In this document: piece by piece, positions 19,323-27,843 of the stretch
Position numbering within the stretch: the stretch's first letter is position 1
Layout: every line of letters starts with the position of its first letter
Assembly: GCA_016711285.1 (NCBI GenBank)
Contig: JADJTG010000017.1
Span: 1-64,000, forward strand
Direction of reading: 5' to 3'
Length of the DNA: 64,000 bases
From: Sphingobacteriales bacterium
GTDB taxonomy: Bacteria > Bacteroidota > Bacteroidia > Chitinophagales > UBA2359
The notes under the pieces: generated by a model
The model's database searches: none
The model's input: only the letters and a program-made list of their open reading frames with translations
Told to the model about the DNA's origin: nothing
Translations under genes and position numbers: made by a program

Positions 19323-20201
19323 ATGTTACATTATATATTTTTGTTTTCATCACTTTTGCAAAATTGCACCAACCACTTTTTTGAAATCCTCCTGATGTTG
19401 TTGGGAGCTACTTTATTGGGCTGGCTTTTGCGCGGCTTGCTCTCAAAAGAAAAAGTTGTGGAAAAAGAAGTAATTAAGGAGGTAGTGCGCACTGCCCCTG
19501 CCGACGACAGCCGCTGGCGTGCTACGATTACTTCCTTGGAGAGCGATAAAAACAGCCTCACCACACGCATCAGCACCTTTGAAAACGACAACAACGCCCT
19601 CAAACGCCGCATTGCCGAATTGGAGGGCAAAAACAACGACAACAACGAGCAAGTATGGCAAACCCGTTTGAGTGCCTACGAAACCGAAATCAAAGACCTC
19701 AAAAGCAAGCTTTCGGCTGCCTCCGATGATGCCGCCTCTTGGCAGCTGCGTTTGAGCAATTTGGAAACCACCAACTTGGATTTGACCAACCGTCTGAGCG
19801 GTGCCGGCAACTCGCTCCAACTCCAACTCAGCGGTTTAGAAGACGAAAACAGCCGCCTCAAAGCCCGCATCAGCGAATTGGAAGGCAACCTGGGCAAAGC
19901 AATAGACGATGCACAGGTGCTGGCAATTTTTGGCAAAAAAATAAAACAAGACGACTTGAAAATAGTAGAAGGCATAGGACCGGTATTTGAAGGCGTATTG
20001 CACAATGCAGGCATCAAAACGTGGTATGCCTTGTCGCAAAGCACTTTTGAAGAGTTGCGGGCTATTTTAGATGCTGCCAGCGACCGCTATCGCATCAACG
20101 ACCCCACCACCTGGCCTGAGCAAGCGCGATTGGCAGATATAGGAGCGTGGAAAGAATTGAAAGATTATCAAGACCAACTCAACGCCGGACGCGAATCGTA
20201 A
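19323..20201 (+). CDS. Membrane-anchored coiled-coil protein with C-terminal helix-hairpin-helix domain
   Basis: The 292-residue protein starts with a membrane helix (ILLMLLGATLLGWLLRGLL). A long coiled coil of about 170 residues follows, built from repeated LE.D...L..RI-type heptads (SLESDKNSLTTRISTFENDN, ALKRRIAELEGKN). The C-terminal 80 residues contain DDLKIVEGIGPVFEGVLHNAG, a helix-hairpin-helix of the DUF4332/'predicted 5' nuclease' type, then ...EQARLADIGAWKELKDYQDQL. Proteins of this layout often lie next to OmpA-like genes in Bacteroidetes, as here. No nuclease active site is visible, so a scaffolding role between envelope and nucleic acid or ribosome is only a guess. A terminator follows at 20231. 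Confidence 0.75.
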   Translation: MLHYIFLFSSLLQNCTNHFFEILLMLLGATLLGWLLRGLLSKEKVVEKEVIKEVVRTAPADDSRWRATITSLESDKNSLTTRISTFENDNNALKRRIAELEGKNNDNNEQVWQTRLSAYETEIKDLKSKLSAASDDAASWQLRLSNLETTNLDLTNRLSGAGNSLQLQLSGLEDENSRLKARISELEGNLGKAIDDAQVLAIFGKKIKQDDLKIVEGIGPVFEGVLHNAGIKTWYALSQSTFEELRAILDAASDRYRINDPTTWPEQARLADIGAWKELKDYQDQLNAGRES

Positions 20202-20230
20202 TAAAGAAAGTGTTTTTTTTGTATAATGAG

Positions 20231-20265
20231 AAGGCTGTTTCTGCAAAGAAGCAGCCTTTTTTTAT
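20231..20265 (+). terminator. Terminator after the HhH protein gene
   Basis: AAGGCTG (20231-20237) pairs with CAGCCTT (20252-20258), with an inner TTCT/AGAA extension and a trailing T-run. Confidence 0.85.
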
Positions 20266-20335
20266 AAAAAATTTAAAAACACATATTACCACACTAAAAA
20301 ACTTAATTTTTTTAACACAAAACATCTTTTTTTCT

Positions 20336-20343
20336 TATCTTTG
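20336..20343 (+). promoter_or_regulatory. -7 box of the atpBE unit
   Basis: TATCTTTG followed by C matches TAnnTTTG, 62 bp before the chosen atpB ATG at 20405. It supports that start over upstream in-frame codons, which would place the promoter inside the gene. Confidence 0.65.
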
Positions 20344-20404
20344 CCGCCGAATTAGCAGTATTGAATACTTCCAATTCATCTATTTCAATACAAAAGCACC
20401 ATTT

Positions 20405-21517
20405 ATGCTCTCTATCAGAACGCTTTTTGTTATTATTGGTTTTTATATAAGCAGCTCTTGTATCTTGGCACAAGAGCATCACAGCACTACAGCCACCGCC
20501 CCGCACGAACCTGCTGCTGCCTCGCACGTCGAAGGCACAGCAGCAGCACACGCCACACACGAAGGCGGCGAAGGTGAATTTAATGTAGCCGAAATGATTT
20601 TGCATCACATTGCCGATGCTAATGAATTTCATGTAGGTCCCTGGACAATTCCGCTTCCTTGTATTATTTATAAAGACGGAAAATTGGATATGTTTTCTTC
20701 AAGCGTATTCGAGCACGGACACAAAGAATACAATGGTTATAAATTGGAGCACGGGCGCGTGAAAACAGTGGATGGCTCTAAATTCACAGATTTATCCATC
20801 ACCAAAAACGTATTTACGATGTTGTTGGCGGCTTTGGTTTTGTGTCTAATTTTCTTTTCGGTAGCAGCCGCTTATCGCAAACGCCCCGGCCAGGCTCCCA
20901 AAGGATTGCAGAGCGTTTTTGAGCCGCTTATCGCATTTGTAAGTGACGATATCGCCAAAGCCAATATCGGCGAAAAGAAGTATATGAGATATGTGCCCTA
21001 TCTGCTTACGCTGTTCTTTTTTATTTTAGCCAATAATTTATTGGGGTTGGTACCTTTCTTTCCGGGTGGCGGCAATGTAACGGGCAATATCGCCGTAACA
21101 TTGGTGTTGTCGGTGATTACATTTATTATGGTAAATGTGAGCGGCAGCAAAGATTACTGGGGACACATTTTCTGGATGCCCGGCGTACCTCTTATTTTGA
21201 AGCCACTGATGGCAATATTAGAATTTATCGGTATTTTTACCAAGCCTTTCGCATTGATGATACGTTTGTTCGCCAATATTTCGGCAGGTCACATTATCAT
21301 TTTGAGTTTGGTGAGTTTGATTTTTATTTTTGGCAAAATGGGTCAAAACGCTGTCGGCGTTGCGGGCGGTGTTGCCGTTACTGTTCCGTTTGTATTATTT
21401 ATGAACGCCATTGAATTGTTTGTGGCATTTTTACAGGCATATATCTTTACGATGTTGTCTGCATTGTTTATAGGTATGGCAGTAGAAGAACACCACCACG
21501 CTGAAGAACATCATTAG
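20405..21517 (+). CDS. atpB: ATP synthase F0 subunit a
   Basis: Subunit a forms the two proton half-channels beside the c-ring. The start at 20405 gives a 370-residue protein with a signal-like N-terminus (SIRTLFVIIGFYISSSCILAQ), a His/Ala-rich periplasmic section and the catalytic-channel helix FTKPFALMIRLFANISAGH with the essential Arg. C-terminal helices end in a His-rich EEHHHAEEHH tail. Long, His-rich versions of subunit a are characteristic of Bacteroidetes. The open frame continues upstream to 20147, but that part overlaps the previous gene and terminator and is not used. It is followed by atpE after 60 bp. Confidence 0.93.
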   Translation: MLSIRTLFVIIGFYISSSCILAQEHHSTTATAPHEPAAASHVEGTAAAHATHEGGEGEFNVAEMILHHIADANEFHVGPWTIPLPCIIYKDGKLDMFSSSVFEHGHKEYNGYKLEHGRVKTVDGSKFTDLSITKNVFTMLLAALVLCLIFFSVAAAYRKRPGQAPKGLQSVFEPLIAFVSDDIAKANIGEKKYMRYVPYLLTLFFFILANNLLGLVPFFPGGGNVTGNIAVTLVLSVITFIMVNVSGSKDYWGHIFWMPGVPLILKPLMAILEFIGIFTKPFALMIRLFANISAGHIIILSLVSLIFIFGKMGQNAVGVAGGVAVTVPFVLFMNAIELFVAFLQAYIFTMLSALFIGMAVEEHHHAEEHH

Positions 21518-21577
21518 TCTATTTTCTTGAGAAGAATTAAAATTTATTATATAAACACTTTTAAACATTTCTTTAAT

Positions 21578-21781
21578 ATGACAGGAATTGCAGCCATCGG
21601 TGCAGGACTCGCGGTTATTGGTGCAGGCATCGGTATTGGACAAATCGGCGGTAAAGCCATGGAATCTATCGCTCGTCAGCCCGAAGCTATCGGCGATATT
21701 CGTACCAACATGATTATTGCGGCAGCCCTTGTAGAAGGTGCGGCTCTTTTCGCAATAGTAGTTGCTTTGTTGCAAGGCTAA
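21578..21781 (+). CDS. atpE: ATP synthase F0 subunit c
   Basis: The c-ring proteolipid has two helices. The first holds the glycine stripe (GAGLAVIGAGIGIGQIGGKA), followed by the polar loop ARQPEA. The second holds the ion-carrying Glu in AAALVEGAALFAIV. The start at 21578 gives 67 residues; the longer in-frame start at 21527 adds a hydrophilic lead not seen in the family. A Gln occupies the helix-1 position used by sodium-type rings, but the Glu is followed by Gly-Ala rather than Ser/Thr. Proton coupling is therefore the better prediction. Confidence 0.93.
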   Translation: MTGIAAIGAGLAVIGAGIGIGQIGGKAMESIARQPEAIGDIRTNMIIAAALVEGAALFAIVVALLQG

Positions 21782-21804
21782 TTCATTGTGCTTTGTAACA
21801 CCCA

Positions 21805-21866
21805 AAGAATACACTGTACTGTGTGTAATGCACCCTGCGCGAGCCGGTACAGTGTGTTCTTTTATC
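21805..21866 (+). terminator. Terminator or attenuator between atpE and atpF
   Basis: A 15-bp stem (21805-21819 with 21847-21861, one G-T pair) with a 27-nt loop is followed by a short T-rich run. It lies directly after atpE and before a new promoter. Confidence 0.75.
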
Positions 21867-21903
21867 CCGAATTTTTAAAAAAAAGACATATATATTATAT
21901 ATA

Positions 21904-21911
21904 TACCTTTG
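21904..21911 (+). promoter_or_regulatory. -7 box of atpF
   Basis: TACCTTTG matches TAnnTTTG, 37 bp before the atpF ATG and just after the atpE terminator. It indicates a separate transcription unit for atpFH and perhaps atpAG. Confidence 0.65.
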
Positions 21912-21948
21912 GAATTTTTTTCATCAAAAAAATGCTCCACCTCTTGAT

Positions 21949-22461
21949 ATGCTTTTATTAGGAAATTTCTCTATCGTAACACCGGATTTAGGTTTGCTGT
22001 TTTGGACAACCTTAATCTTCTTAATGCTGTGGTTTTTATTGGGTCGTTATGCTTTTAAGCCTATCGTTGCCGCCCTCAAAGACCGCGAAAACTCTATCCA
22101 AGATGCTTTAAGCCAAGCCGACCGCGTGCGTCAGGAAATGAGCAATCTGCAAGCCGACAACCATCGTTTGCTCGCCGAAGCCAAAGTAGAAAGCGCACTC
22201 ATTTTGCAAAAAGCAAAAGAGCAAGCCAATCAGCTATTGGAACAATCCAAAGACCGCGAAAAAACAGAGTTGAAAAAAATGCGCGAAGATGCTTTGGCTG
22301 AAATAGAAACCCAAAAAATTGCCGCTATTAATGATATTAAAAATATGATAGGTCGTACTTCGGTAGATATAGCAGCAAAAGTACTCGGCAAACAGCTCAA
22401 TGATACCGCCGCTCAGGAAGATTATATCATGAAAGAAATAGAAAAAATTAAACTCAACTAA
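21949..22461 (+). CDS. atpF: ATP synthase F0 subunit b
   Basis: Subunit b is the peripheral stalk, joining subunit a to delta/alpha. The 170-residue protein has an N-terminal membrane helix (LGLLFWTTLIFLMLWFLLG), the conserved basic turn RYAFKPIVAALKDRE and a long charged coiled coil (IQDALSQADRVRQEMSNLQ ...). The length is normal. atpH follows after 11 bp, indicating coupled expression. Confidence 0.95.
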   Translation: MLLLGNFSIVTPDLGLLFWTTLIFLMLWFLLGRYAFKPIVAALKDRENSIQDALSQADRVRQEMSNLQADNHRLLAEAKVESALILQKAKEQANQLLEQSKDREKTELKKMREDALAEIETQKIAAINDIKNMIGRTSVDIAAKVLGKQLNDTAAQEDYIMKEIEKIKLN

Positions 22462-22472
22462 ACTCATCATTT

Positions 22473-23030
22473 ATGTCTTCAAAAGTAGCCGCTCGCTATG
22501 CCAAAGCATTGTTGGATTTGGCATTGGAAAAAAATGTCGTAGAAACTGTGCATCAGGATATAAGCACCCTGCACACTACCATTTCAGGCAGCCGCGAGTT
22601 GTATATGATGCTCAAAAGTCCTATCATCAACGCCGATAAAAAACAGCGTGTACTGCAAGCCGTTTTTGGTTCAAATATCAGTCCTCTTACGCTTTCTTTC
22701 ATAGATATTTTATTGAAAAAACGCCGCGAAGAAGATTTGCCCGACATTGCCCAATCATTCGGAGAACAATACAAAAAACTATACGGCATTATTGATGCAA
22801 AACTCATTACGGCGATGCCTGTGAACGAGGCTTTACTCAACAAAGTAAAAGACATTGTGCGCAAAGATACCGGAGCAAATCAGGTGCATATCACCAACGA
22901 AGTGAGCAACGACCTCATAGGCGGTTTTGTGCTGGAATACAACGACAAACGCTATGATGCCAGCATCTCCAGCAAACTGAAACAATTGTATCGCGGCTTT
23001 GCAGTACGCGATTACATTAAACAGTATTAA
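22473..23030 (+). CDS. atpH: ATP synthase F1 subunit delta
   Basis: Delta caps the F1 head and binds subunit b. The 185-residue protein shows the OSCP/delta pattern: N-terminal helices VAARYAKALLDLALEKN, MLKSPIINADKKQRVLQAVF, then the C-terminal LIGGFVLEYNDKRYDASISSKLKQL. It is in frame and of normal length. A 189-bp gap, unusually large within the cluster, precedes atpA. Confidence 0.95.
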   Translation: MSSKVAARYAKALLDLALEKNVVETVHQDISTLHTTISGSRELYMMLKSPIINADKKQRVLQAVFGSNISPLTLSFIDILLKKRREEDLPDIAQSFGEQYKKLYGIIDAKLITAMPVNEALLNKVKDIVRKDTGANQVHITNEVSNDLIGGFVLEYNDKRYDASISSKLKQLYRGFAVRDYIKQY

Positions 23031-23219
23031 AAAAGCAATATATTTTTAGAGCTATAAAATCAATTGGAAATCAATTTTTTATAAAACAAAAAATATATTT
23101 AGTCCTTGCTCTTTTAAAGGAAGCATCTGAAAAAGTGATTTTTCGGAAGGTGTAGTAAATAACACAACAATTACAATAAAAACATTATATCAACTTAATA
23201 AAAAATACAATTAAATAAT
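23031..23219 (+). other. Structured leader between atpH and atpA
   Basis: The 189-bp gap contains a hairpin CTGAAAAA-GTGA-TTTTTCGG (23127-23146) and, before it, an imperfect TGCTcTTTT/AAAGgaAGCA fold at about 23107-23125. No TAnnTTTG box was found. It could be an mRNA processing site or leader that sets the level of atpA. Confidence 0.4.
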
Positions 23220-24800
23220 ATGCCTGAAGTAAGAGCTGACGAAATTTCGGCAATATTGCGGGAGCAACTTTCCAACTCCCGCACCGTATCGGAGTTGCAA
23301 GAAGTGGGCACTGTGTTGCAGGTAGGTGACGGTATCGCCCGTATCTATGGTTTGACCAATGCTCAAGCGGGCGAATTGGTAGAGTTTGAAAATGGAGTAC
23401 GCGCCATTGTGTTGAACCTCGAAGAAGACAACGTAGGTGTAGTATTGATGGGTGCTTCCGAAGGAATTAAAGAAGGTGATTCGGCAAAACGTACCGGACA
23501 AATCGCTTCTATTCCCGTGGGCGAAGGTCTGATTGGTCGCGTGGTGAACACCTTAGGTGCACCTATCGACGGCAAAGGACCTGTCACCGGAAAATTGTAC
23601 GAACTTCCCTTGGAACGCAAAGCTCCGGGTGTAATTTATCGCCAACCGGTAAACGAACCTTTGCAAACCGGTATCAAAGCGATTGATGCGATGATTCCCA
23701 TCGGACGCGGACAACGGGAGTTGATTATCGGCGACCGCCAAATCGGAAAAACCGCCATCGCTGTGGATACCATCATCAACCAACGCGAATTTTTTGAAAA
23801 AGGAAACCCTGTATATTGTATTTATGTTGCCATAGGTCAAAAATCATCTACGGTTGCCAACGTGGCGCGTGTGCTGGAAGAAGCAGGGGCTATGAAATAT
23901 ACGGTTATTGTGAACGCTTCGGCTGCCGACCCCGCGCCGATGCAGTTTTATGCCCCTTTTGCAGGTGCTGCCATTGGCGAATTTTTCCGCGATACCGGTC
24001 GTCCGGCATTGATTGTTTACGATGATTTATCCAAACAGGCAGTTGCTTATCGCGAAGTATCGCTTTTGTTGCGCCGTCCGCCGGGTCGTGAGGCTTATCC
24101 GGGAGATGTATTCTATTTGCACAGCCGCTTATTGGAGCGTGCTGCAAAAATTACAACCAACGATGCCATTGCTCGCGAAATGAACGACTTGCCCGACCCG
24201 TTGAAACCCTTGGTAAAAGGCGGTGGTTCGCTCACAGCTTTACCTATTATTGAAACACAAGCCGGCGACGTATCAGCGTATATCCCTACCAACGTAATTT
24301 CTATTACAGACGGGCAGATTTTCTTGGACTCCAACCTCTTCAACTCCGGTATTCGTCCTGCCATTGACGTAGGTATTTCGGTGAGCCGTGTGGGTGGTAA
24401 TGCGCAAATTAAATCCATGAAAAAAGTAGCGGGTACGCTCAAACTTGACCAAGCACAATACCGCGAGTTAGAAGCCTTCTCCAAGTTTGGCTCTGACCTC
24501 GATGCTGCTACCAAAGCCGTATTGGACAAAGGTGCACGCAATGTGGAAGTGTTGAAACAAGGACAGTATTCGCCTTTGCGCGTAGAGCAGCAAATTGCCA
24601 TCATCTATTTGGGAACAAAAGGTCTGTTGCGCGATTTGCCCGTAGCAAAAGTAAGGGCATTTGAAGAAGCCTTTTTAAATGTGATGGAAAACAAATTTAA
24701 AGGAACTTTAGATGCTTTGAAAGCGGGTAAAATTGACGACACTATCCTCGCCGAAGTAGAAAAAGCGAGTGCTGAGGCAATGTTGCAATTCAAAAAATAA
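23220..24800 (+). CDS. atpA: ATP synthase F1 subunit alpha
   Basis: Alpha is the non-catalytic nucleotide-binding subunit of the F1 hexamer. At 526 residues it is full length. It has the N-terminal beta-barrel (VGTVLQVGDGIARIYGLTNA), the P-loop GDRQIGKTAIAVDTIINQ, YDDLSKQAVAYREVSLLLRRPPGREAYPGD-like text (read here in shorter parts), PAIDVGISVSRVGG containing the family signature, and a helical C-terminal domain ending ASAEAMLQFKK. No frame defects are visible. Confidence 0.97.
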   Translation: MPEVRADEISAILREQLSNSRTVSELQEVGTVLQVGDGIARIYGLTNAQAGELVEFENGVRAIVLNLEEDNVGVVLMGASEGIKEGDSAKRTGQIASIPVGEGLIGRVVNTLGAPIDGKGPVTGKLYELPLERKAPGVIYRQPVNEPLQTGIKAIDAMIPIGRGQRELIIGDRQIGKTAIAVDTIINQREFFEKGNPVYCIYVAIGQKSSTVANVARVLEEAGAMKYTVIVNASAADPAPMQFYAPFAGAAIGEFFRDTGRPALIVYDDLSKQAVAYREVSLLLRRPPGREAYPGDVFYLHSRLLERAAKITTNDAIAREMNDLPDPLKPLVKGGGSLTALPIIETQAGDVSAYIPTNVISITDGQIFLDSNLFNSGIRPAIDVGISVSRVGGNAQIKSMKKVAGTLKLDQAQYRELEAFSKFGSDLDAATKAVLDKGARNVEVLKQGQYSPLRVEQQIAIIYLGTKGLLRDLPVAKVRAFEEAFLNVMENKFKGTLDALKAGKIDDTILAEVEKASAEAMLQFKK

Positions 24801-24826
24801 TTTTTTTATTCAATCATTATTATTTT

Positions 24827-24911
24827 CGCCAAAGAGCCTCGCTATTGTCTTGGTTTTTTGTTGAGTTTAAATACAACAAAGCTGTCATCAGGGGCTTTTT
24901 GGCGATTTTTT
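24827..24911 (+). terminator. Hairpin between atpA and atpG
   Basis: CGCCAAAGAGCCT (24827-24839) pairs with AGGGGCTTTTTGGCG (24890-24904) with minor mismatches, then ATTTTTTTATTTT. The 50-nt loop contains a smaller GTTG/CAAC hairpin. It looks like a partial terminator within the cluster. Confidence 0.55.
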
Positions 24912-24946
24912 TATTTTTTGTTTTTTTATCGTAAAAAAAACACATT

Positions 24947-25858
24947 ATGCCGGGTAAATTAAAAGAAGTAAAAGAGCGCATTGCCTCCGTAAAATCTACA
25001 CAGCAAATTACGAAAGCGATGAAATTGGTGGCGGCTTCTAAGCTAAAAAAAGCTACCGATGCCATTGTGCAGATGCGCCCCTATTCGCGCAAGCTCTCCG
25101 ATATGTTGAGCAATATAGCCACTGCCACCGAAGGCGATGTAAATATCGCTTATGCACAACAACGCCATGCCTCGCGTGCTTTGTTGGTAGTCATTACTTC
25201 CGACAAAGGTTTGTGCGGCGGTTTTAACACCAACGTTATCAAAGCGGCGCGCCTCACCATAGAAAACGAGTTGGCTCCACAACGCGCTGCCGGCAAACTC
25301 GTTATTATGCCCATCGGTAAAAAAGGCTACGACTTTTTCAAAAAATACAACGATTGCCGCATCATTGCCGACAACGTTGATTTGCTCAAGCACGCCTCTT
25401 TTGAACAGGTATCGGAGGTGGCGCAAGAAATAATGAATGGTTTTTTGGCAGGTGCTTTTGACAAAGTGGTGGTAGCTTATGGTGAGTTTCGCAATGCCGC
25501 CGTACAATATTTTAAAGTAGTACCGTTTTTGCCCATTCCGCGCAACGATGCTGCACAAAAATCTGCTGACAAAGCTGCAACGGTTTCCTCAAAAAAAGTA
25601 GATTATATATTTGAACCCGAAAAAGTGCGTTTGATTGAGGAATTGACACCAAAAATTCTGAAAACACAATTTTTTAGTTTTATTTTAGATAATAATGCCT
25701 CCGAACACGGTGCGCGTATGACCGCTATGGACAACGCCTCCAAAAACGCTAACGAATTGCTCAACGAATTGCGTATTCGCTACAACAAAGAGCGTCAGGC
25801 GGCTATTACCACCGAACTCACAGAGATTGTGAGCGGTGCGGCGGCTTTACAAGGATAA
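24947..25858 (+). CDS. atpG: ATP synthase F1 subunit gamma
   Basis: Gamma is the rotating central shaft. The 303-residue protein starts with the diagnostic MPGKLKEVKERIASVKSTQQ and ITKAMKLVAASKL, and has SDKGLCGGFNTNVIKAA. It ends with the helix GARMTAMDNASKNANELL and RYNKERQAAITTELTEIVSGA. The length is standard. atpD and atpC do not follow: a terminator and an unrelated gene do. The beta and epsilon subunits must be encoded elsewhere, as is common in Bacteroidetes. Confidence 0.96.
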   Translation: MPGKLKEVKERIASVKSTQQITKAMKLVAASKLKKATDAIVQMRPYSRKLSDMLSNIATATEGDVNIAYAQQRHASRALLVVITSDKGLCGGFNTNVIKAARLTIENELAPQRAAGKLVIMPIGKKGYDFFKKYNDCRIIADNVDLLKHASFEQVSEVAQEIMNGFLAGAFDKVVVAYGEFRNAAVQYFKVVPFLPIPRNDAAQKSADKAATVSSKKVDYIFEPEKVRLIEELTPKILKTQFFSFILDNNASEHGARMTAMDNASKNANELLNELRIRYNKERQAAITTELTEIVSGAAALQG

Positions 25859-25897
25859 TTTTCAAAAACAAGATACCAAACAACAACATCTGTGTAT

Positions 25898-25940
25898 CAC
25901 GCTGTACTGCGAAAAGCGGTGCAGCGTGTGTTTTTTTTTA
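25898..25940 (+). terminator. Terminator after atpG
   Basis: CACGCTG (25898-25904) pairs with CAGCGTG (25922-25928), extended inward with one mismatch, and is followed by nine T. Confidence 0.85.
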
Positions 25941-25997
25941 AAACCCTTCTATCCTTTTGGCTCTATAATATTTTTAGGGTATATGCTGAAATAAGCG

Positions 25998-26005
25998 TAA
26001 TTTTG
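25998..26005 (+). promoter_or_regulatory. -7 box of the rhodanese gene
   Basis: TAATTTTG followed by C matches TAnnTTTG, 25 bp before the ATG at 26031. Confidence 0.55.
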
Positions 26006-26030
26006 CAAAAATCTGTTTTTATTAATTACA

Positions 26031-26489
26031 ATGATGAATAAATACTTGTTTTGTGCAGCATTAACGCTGCTGTTGTGGAGTAGTGCTTGTCAGCAACAAC
26101 AAGCCCCCTCCGACAAAGAAGCAACCGAAATTGCCGCTCCTGCTGCAACAGAAACTACCCCTCCAGCCGCAGCTACTCCATCTACCGTAAATGTATCGGT
26201 GAAATCCCTCAAAGAATCGTTGGAGAATAAAGGCTCCTTGCAACTTTTAGATGTGCGCACCGCCGAAGAAACCAAAGACGGTATGCTACCACAGGCTATC
26301 AATGTTGATTTCTACGATAAAAATTTTGTAGATAAAGCCAAATCGCTCCTCAATCCGCAAGAAAAAATAATTGTATATTGTGCGGTAGGCGGTCGCAGCA
26401 GCGAGGCTGTACAGCAACTCAAAGCCGCCGGTTTTCCGCATGTATATAATTTGGAAGGAGGCTACGAAGCGTGGAAAACGCAACAATAA
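26031..26489 (+). CDS. Rhodanese-domain lipoprotein
   Basis: The N-terminus MNKYLFCAALTLLLWSSAC is a lipoprotein signal with Cys at the lipobox, followed by a Pro/Ala/Thr-rich linker of about 40 residues. Residues about 55-152 are a single rhodanese domain: LLDVRTAEETKDGMLPQAINV and the active-site loop VYCAVGGRSSEA, with catalytic Cys, then GGYEAWK. Such periplasmic domains carry persulfide sulfur or act in redox or metal sensing; the exact substrate is unknown. The second ATG at 26034 is the more natural start. The RidA gene follows after 21 bp. Confidence 0.88.
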   Translation: MMNKYLFCAALTLLLWSSACQQQQAPSDKEATEIAAPAATETTPPAAATPSTVNVSVKSLKESLENKGSLQLLDVRTAEETKDGMLPQAINVDFYDKNFVDKAKSLLNPQEKIIVYCAVGGRSSEAVQQLKAAGFPHVYNLEGGYEAWKTQQ

Positions 26490-26510
26490 TCTTTCATTAT
26501 CAGTATTTTT

Positions 26511-26963
26511 ATGATGGATACATCATCATCATCAACTATTAAAACCCAACAGGCTGCTGCTCCGGTAGGGGCTTACCCGCATGCGCGGCGTATGGGAAAT
26601 TTTTTGTTTTTGTCGGGTATCGGTCCGCGCGAAGCCGGCGACAATCCGCACCAAATTCCGGGTACACGCATAGATGCACGCGGCAATTTTGAGTCTTTCG
26701 ATTTTGAAGCGCAGGTACATTCGGTGTTTCGGAATATACAGGCGGTGCTGGAAGCAAGCGGTGCACGCTGGGAAGATTTGGTGGACGTGACGGTTTTTTT
26801 GGTAAATATGAAACGTGATTTCAATACTTTTAACCGGATTTACGCCGAATATTTCAAAACCAATCAGCCCTGCCGCACCACCGTAGAAGTCAGTGCCTTG
26901 CCCACACCCATCGCCATTGAACTAAAATGTATTGCTTACATAGAGCCGCCTGTGGTAATATAA
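26511..26963 (+). CDS. RidA/YjgF-family deaminase, 2-aminomuconate deaminase-like
   Basis: A 150-residue trimeric RidA-fold protein. Visible motifs are PVGAYPHARRMGNFLFLSG, FEAQVHSVFRNIQAVLEASG, DVTVFLVNM and the C-terminal NQPCRTTVEVSALP with the substrate-binding Arg and Glu. The IGPREAG.N.IPG segment near residue 45 resembles 2-aminomuconate deaminases of the tryptophan/kynurenine route more than classical RidA. No other kynurenine genes are adjacent, so an enamine/imine-hydrolysing housekeeping role is also possible. The start contains a short CAT-repeat run giving TSSSST. Confidence 0.85.
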   Translation: MMDTSSSSTIKTQQAAAPVGAYPHARRMGNFLFLSGIGPREAGDNPHQIPGTRIDARGNFESFDFEAQVHSVFRNIQAVLEASGARWEDLVDVTVFLVNMKRDFNTFNRIYAEYFKTNQPCRTTVEVSALPTPIAIELKCIAYIEPPVVI

Positions 26964-27021
26964 TTATTTTATTATTTCAAAACCTGACACATATATACAC
27001 TATACACAATCACACCAATCC

Positions 27022-27795
27022 ATGAAATTAAAATTAGCACGCCCTATCGCATTTTTTGATTTAGAAAGCACGGGAACGAGTTTTCAAAAAGACAGAATTG
27101 TTGAAATATATATAAAAAAATTGCTGCCTTCGGGTGCAATAGAAGAGTACCACACCTTGGTAAATCCCAAAATACCCATTCCGCCGGAAGCAACTGCCAT
27201 ACATGGTATCAGCGATACCGATGTGCAGGACAAACCCTCTTTTTTAAAAATAGCTTTTGAACTCAACGATTTTTTGAAAGACTGCGATTTGGCAGGTTTC
27301 AACTCCAATCGCTACGATATTCCTTTATTACAGGAAGAATTTTATCGTGTAGGCATCATATTTGATATGGAAAACCGCCATTGCGTAGATGCTTTTAAAG
27401 TTTTTCAGAAGAAAGAGAAGCGCGATTTGGCAGCGGCGTATTTGTTTTACTGCAACAAAATATTAGAAAATGCCCACTCCGCCACCGCCGATGTAGATGC
27501 CACAATGGAGGTGCTATTGGCACAATTAGAACGCTATCCTGATTTGGAAAGTACAGTGCCCGCTTTGCACGAATTTTCAAAAGATGCCGAATATGTGGAC
27601 AGTGCCATGCGGCTCGTGCGCGACGGCAATGTGATACGTTTTAATTTTGGCAAGCACAAAGGCAGAATTGTGGAGGAGGTGCTGCGCGAAGAGCCGCAAT
27701 ACTTCGATTGGGTGCAGCGCAGCGATTTCGCTTTTGATACCAAACACAAACTCAAAGCTATCCGAGATAATATGCTCAAAGGCGGCGGGAAATAA
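27022..27795 (+). CDS. DnaQ-like 3'-5' exonuclease
   Basis: A 257-residue DEDDh exonuclease. The motifs are FFDLESTGTSF (Exo I, D and E), DLAGFNSNRYDIPLLQEEF (Exo II, D) and AHSATADVDATMEVL (Exo III, H and D). The C-terminal 60 residues contain RFNFGKHKGRIVEEVLREEPQY, which resembles the small DUF3820-type module. It could proofread or trim DNA or RNA ends and is not the replicative epsilon by position. The ATPase gene starts 48 bp downstream on the same strand. Confidence 0.9.
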   Translation: MKLKLARPIAFFDLESTGTSFQKDRIVEIYIKKLLPSGAIEEYHTLVNPKIPIPPEATAIHGISDTDVQDKPSFLKIAFELNDFLKDCDLAGFNSNRYDIPLLQEEFYRVGIIFDMENRHCVDAFKVFQKKEKRDLAAAYLFYCNKILENAHSATADVDATMEVLLAQLERYPDLESTVPALHEFSKDAEYVDSAMRLVRDGNVIRFNFGKHKGRIVEEVLREEPQYFDWVQRSDFAFDTKHKLKAIRDNMLKGGGK

Positions 27796-27843
27796 ATAAC
27801 GGGAGTGGCATAGTTATTGAAAAAAATATACTATCAGTGAACC

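Noticed and set aside
20147..20404. N-terminal extension of AtpB
   Set aside because: It overlaps the preceding gene, its terminator and the atpB promoter.
21578..21781. Sodium-driven ATP synthase
   Set aside because: The Gln of helix 1 is present, but the Ser/Thr after the essential Glu is missing.
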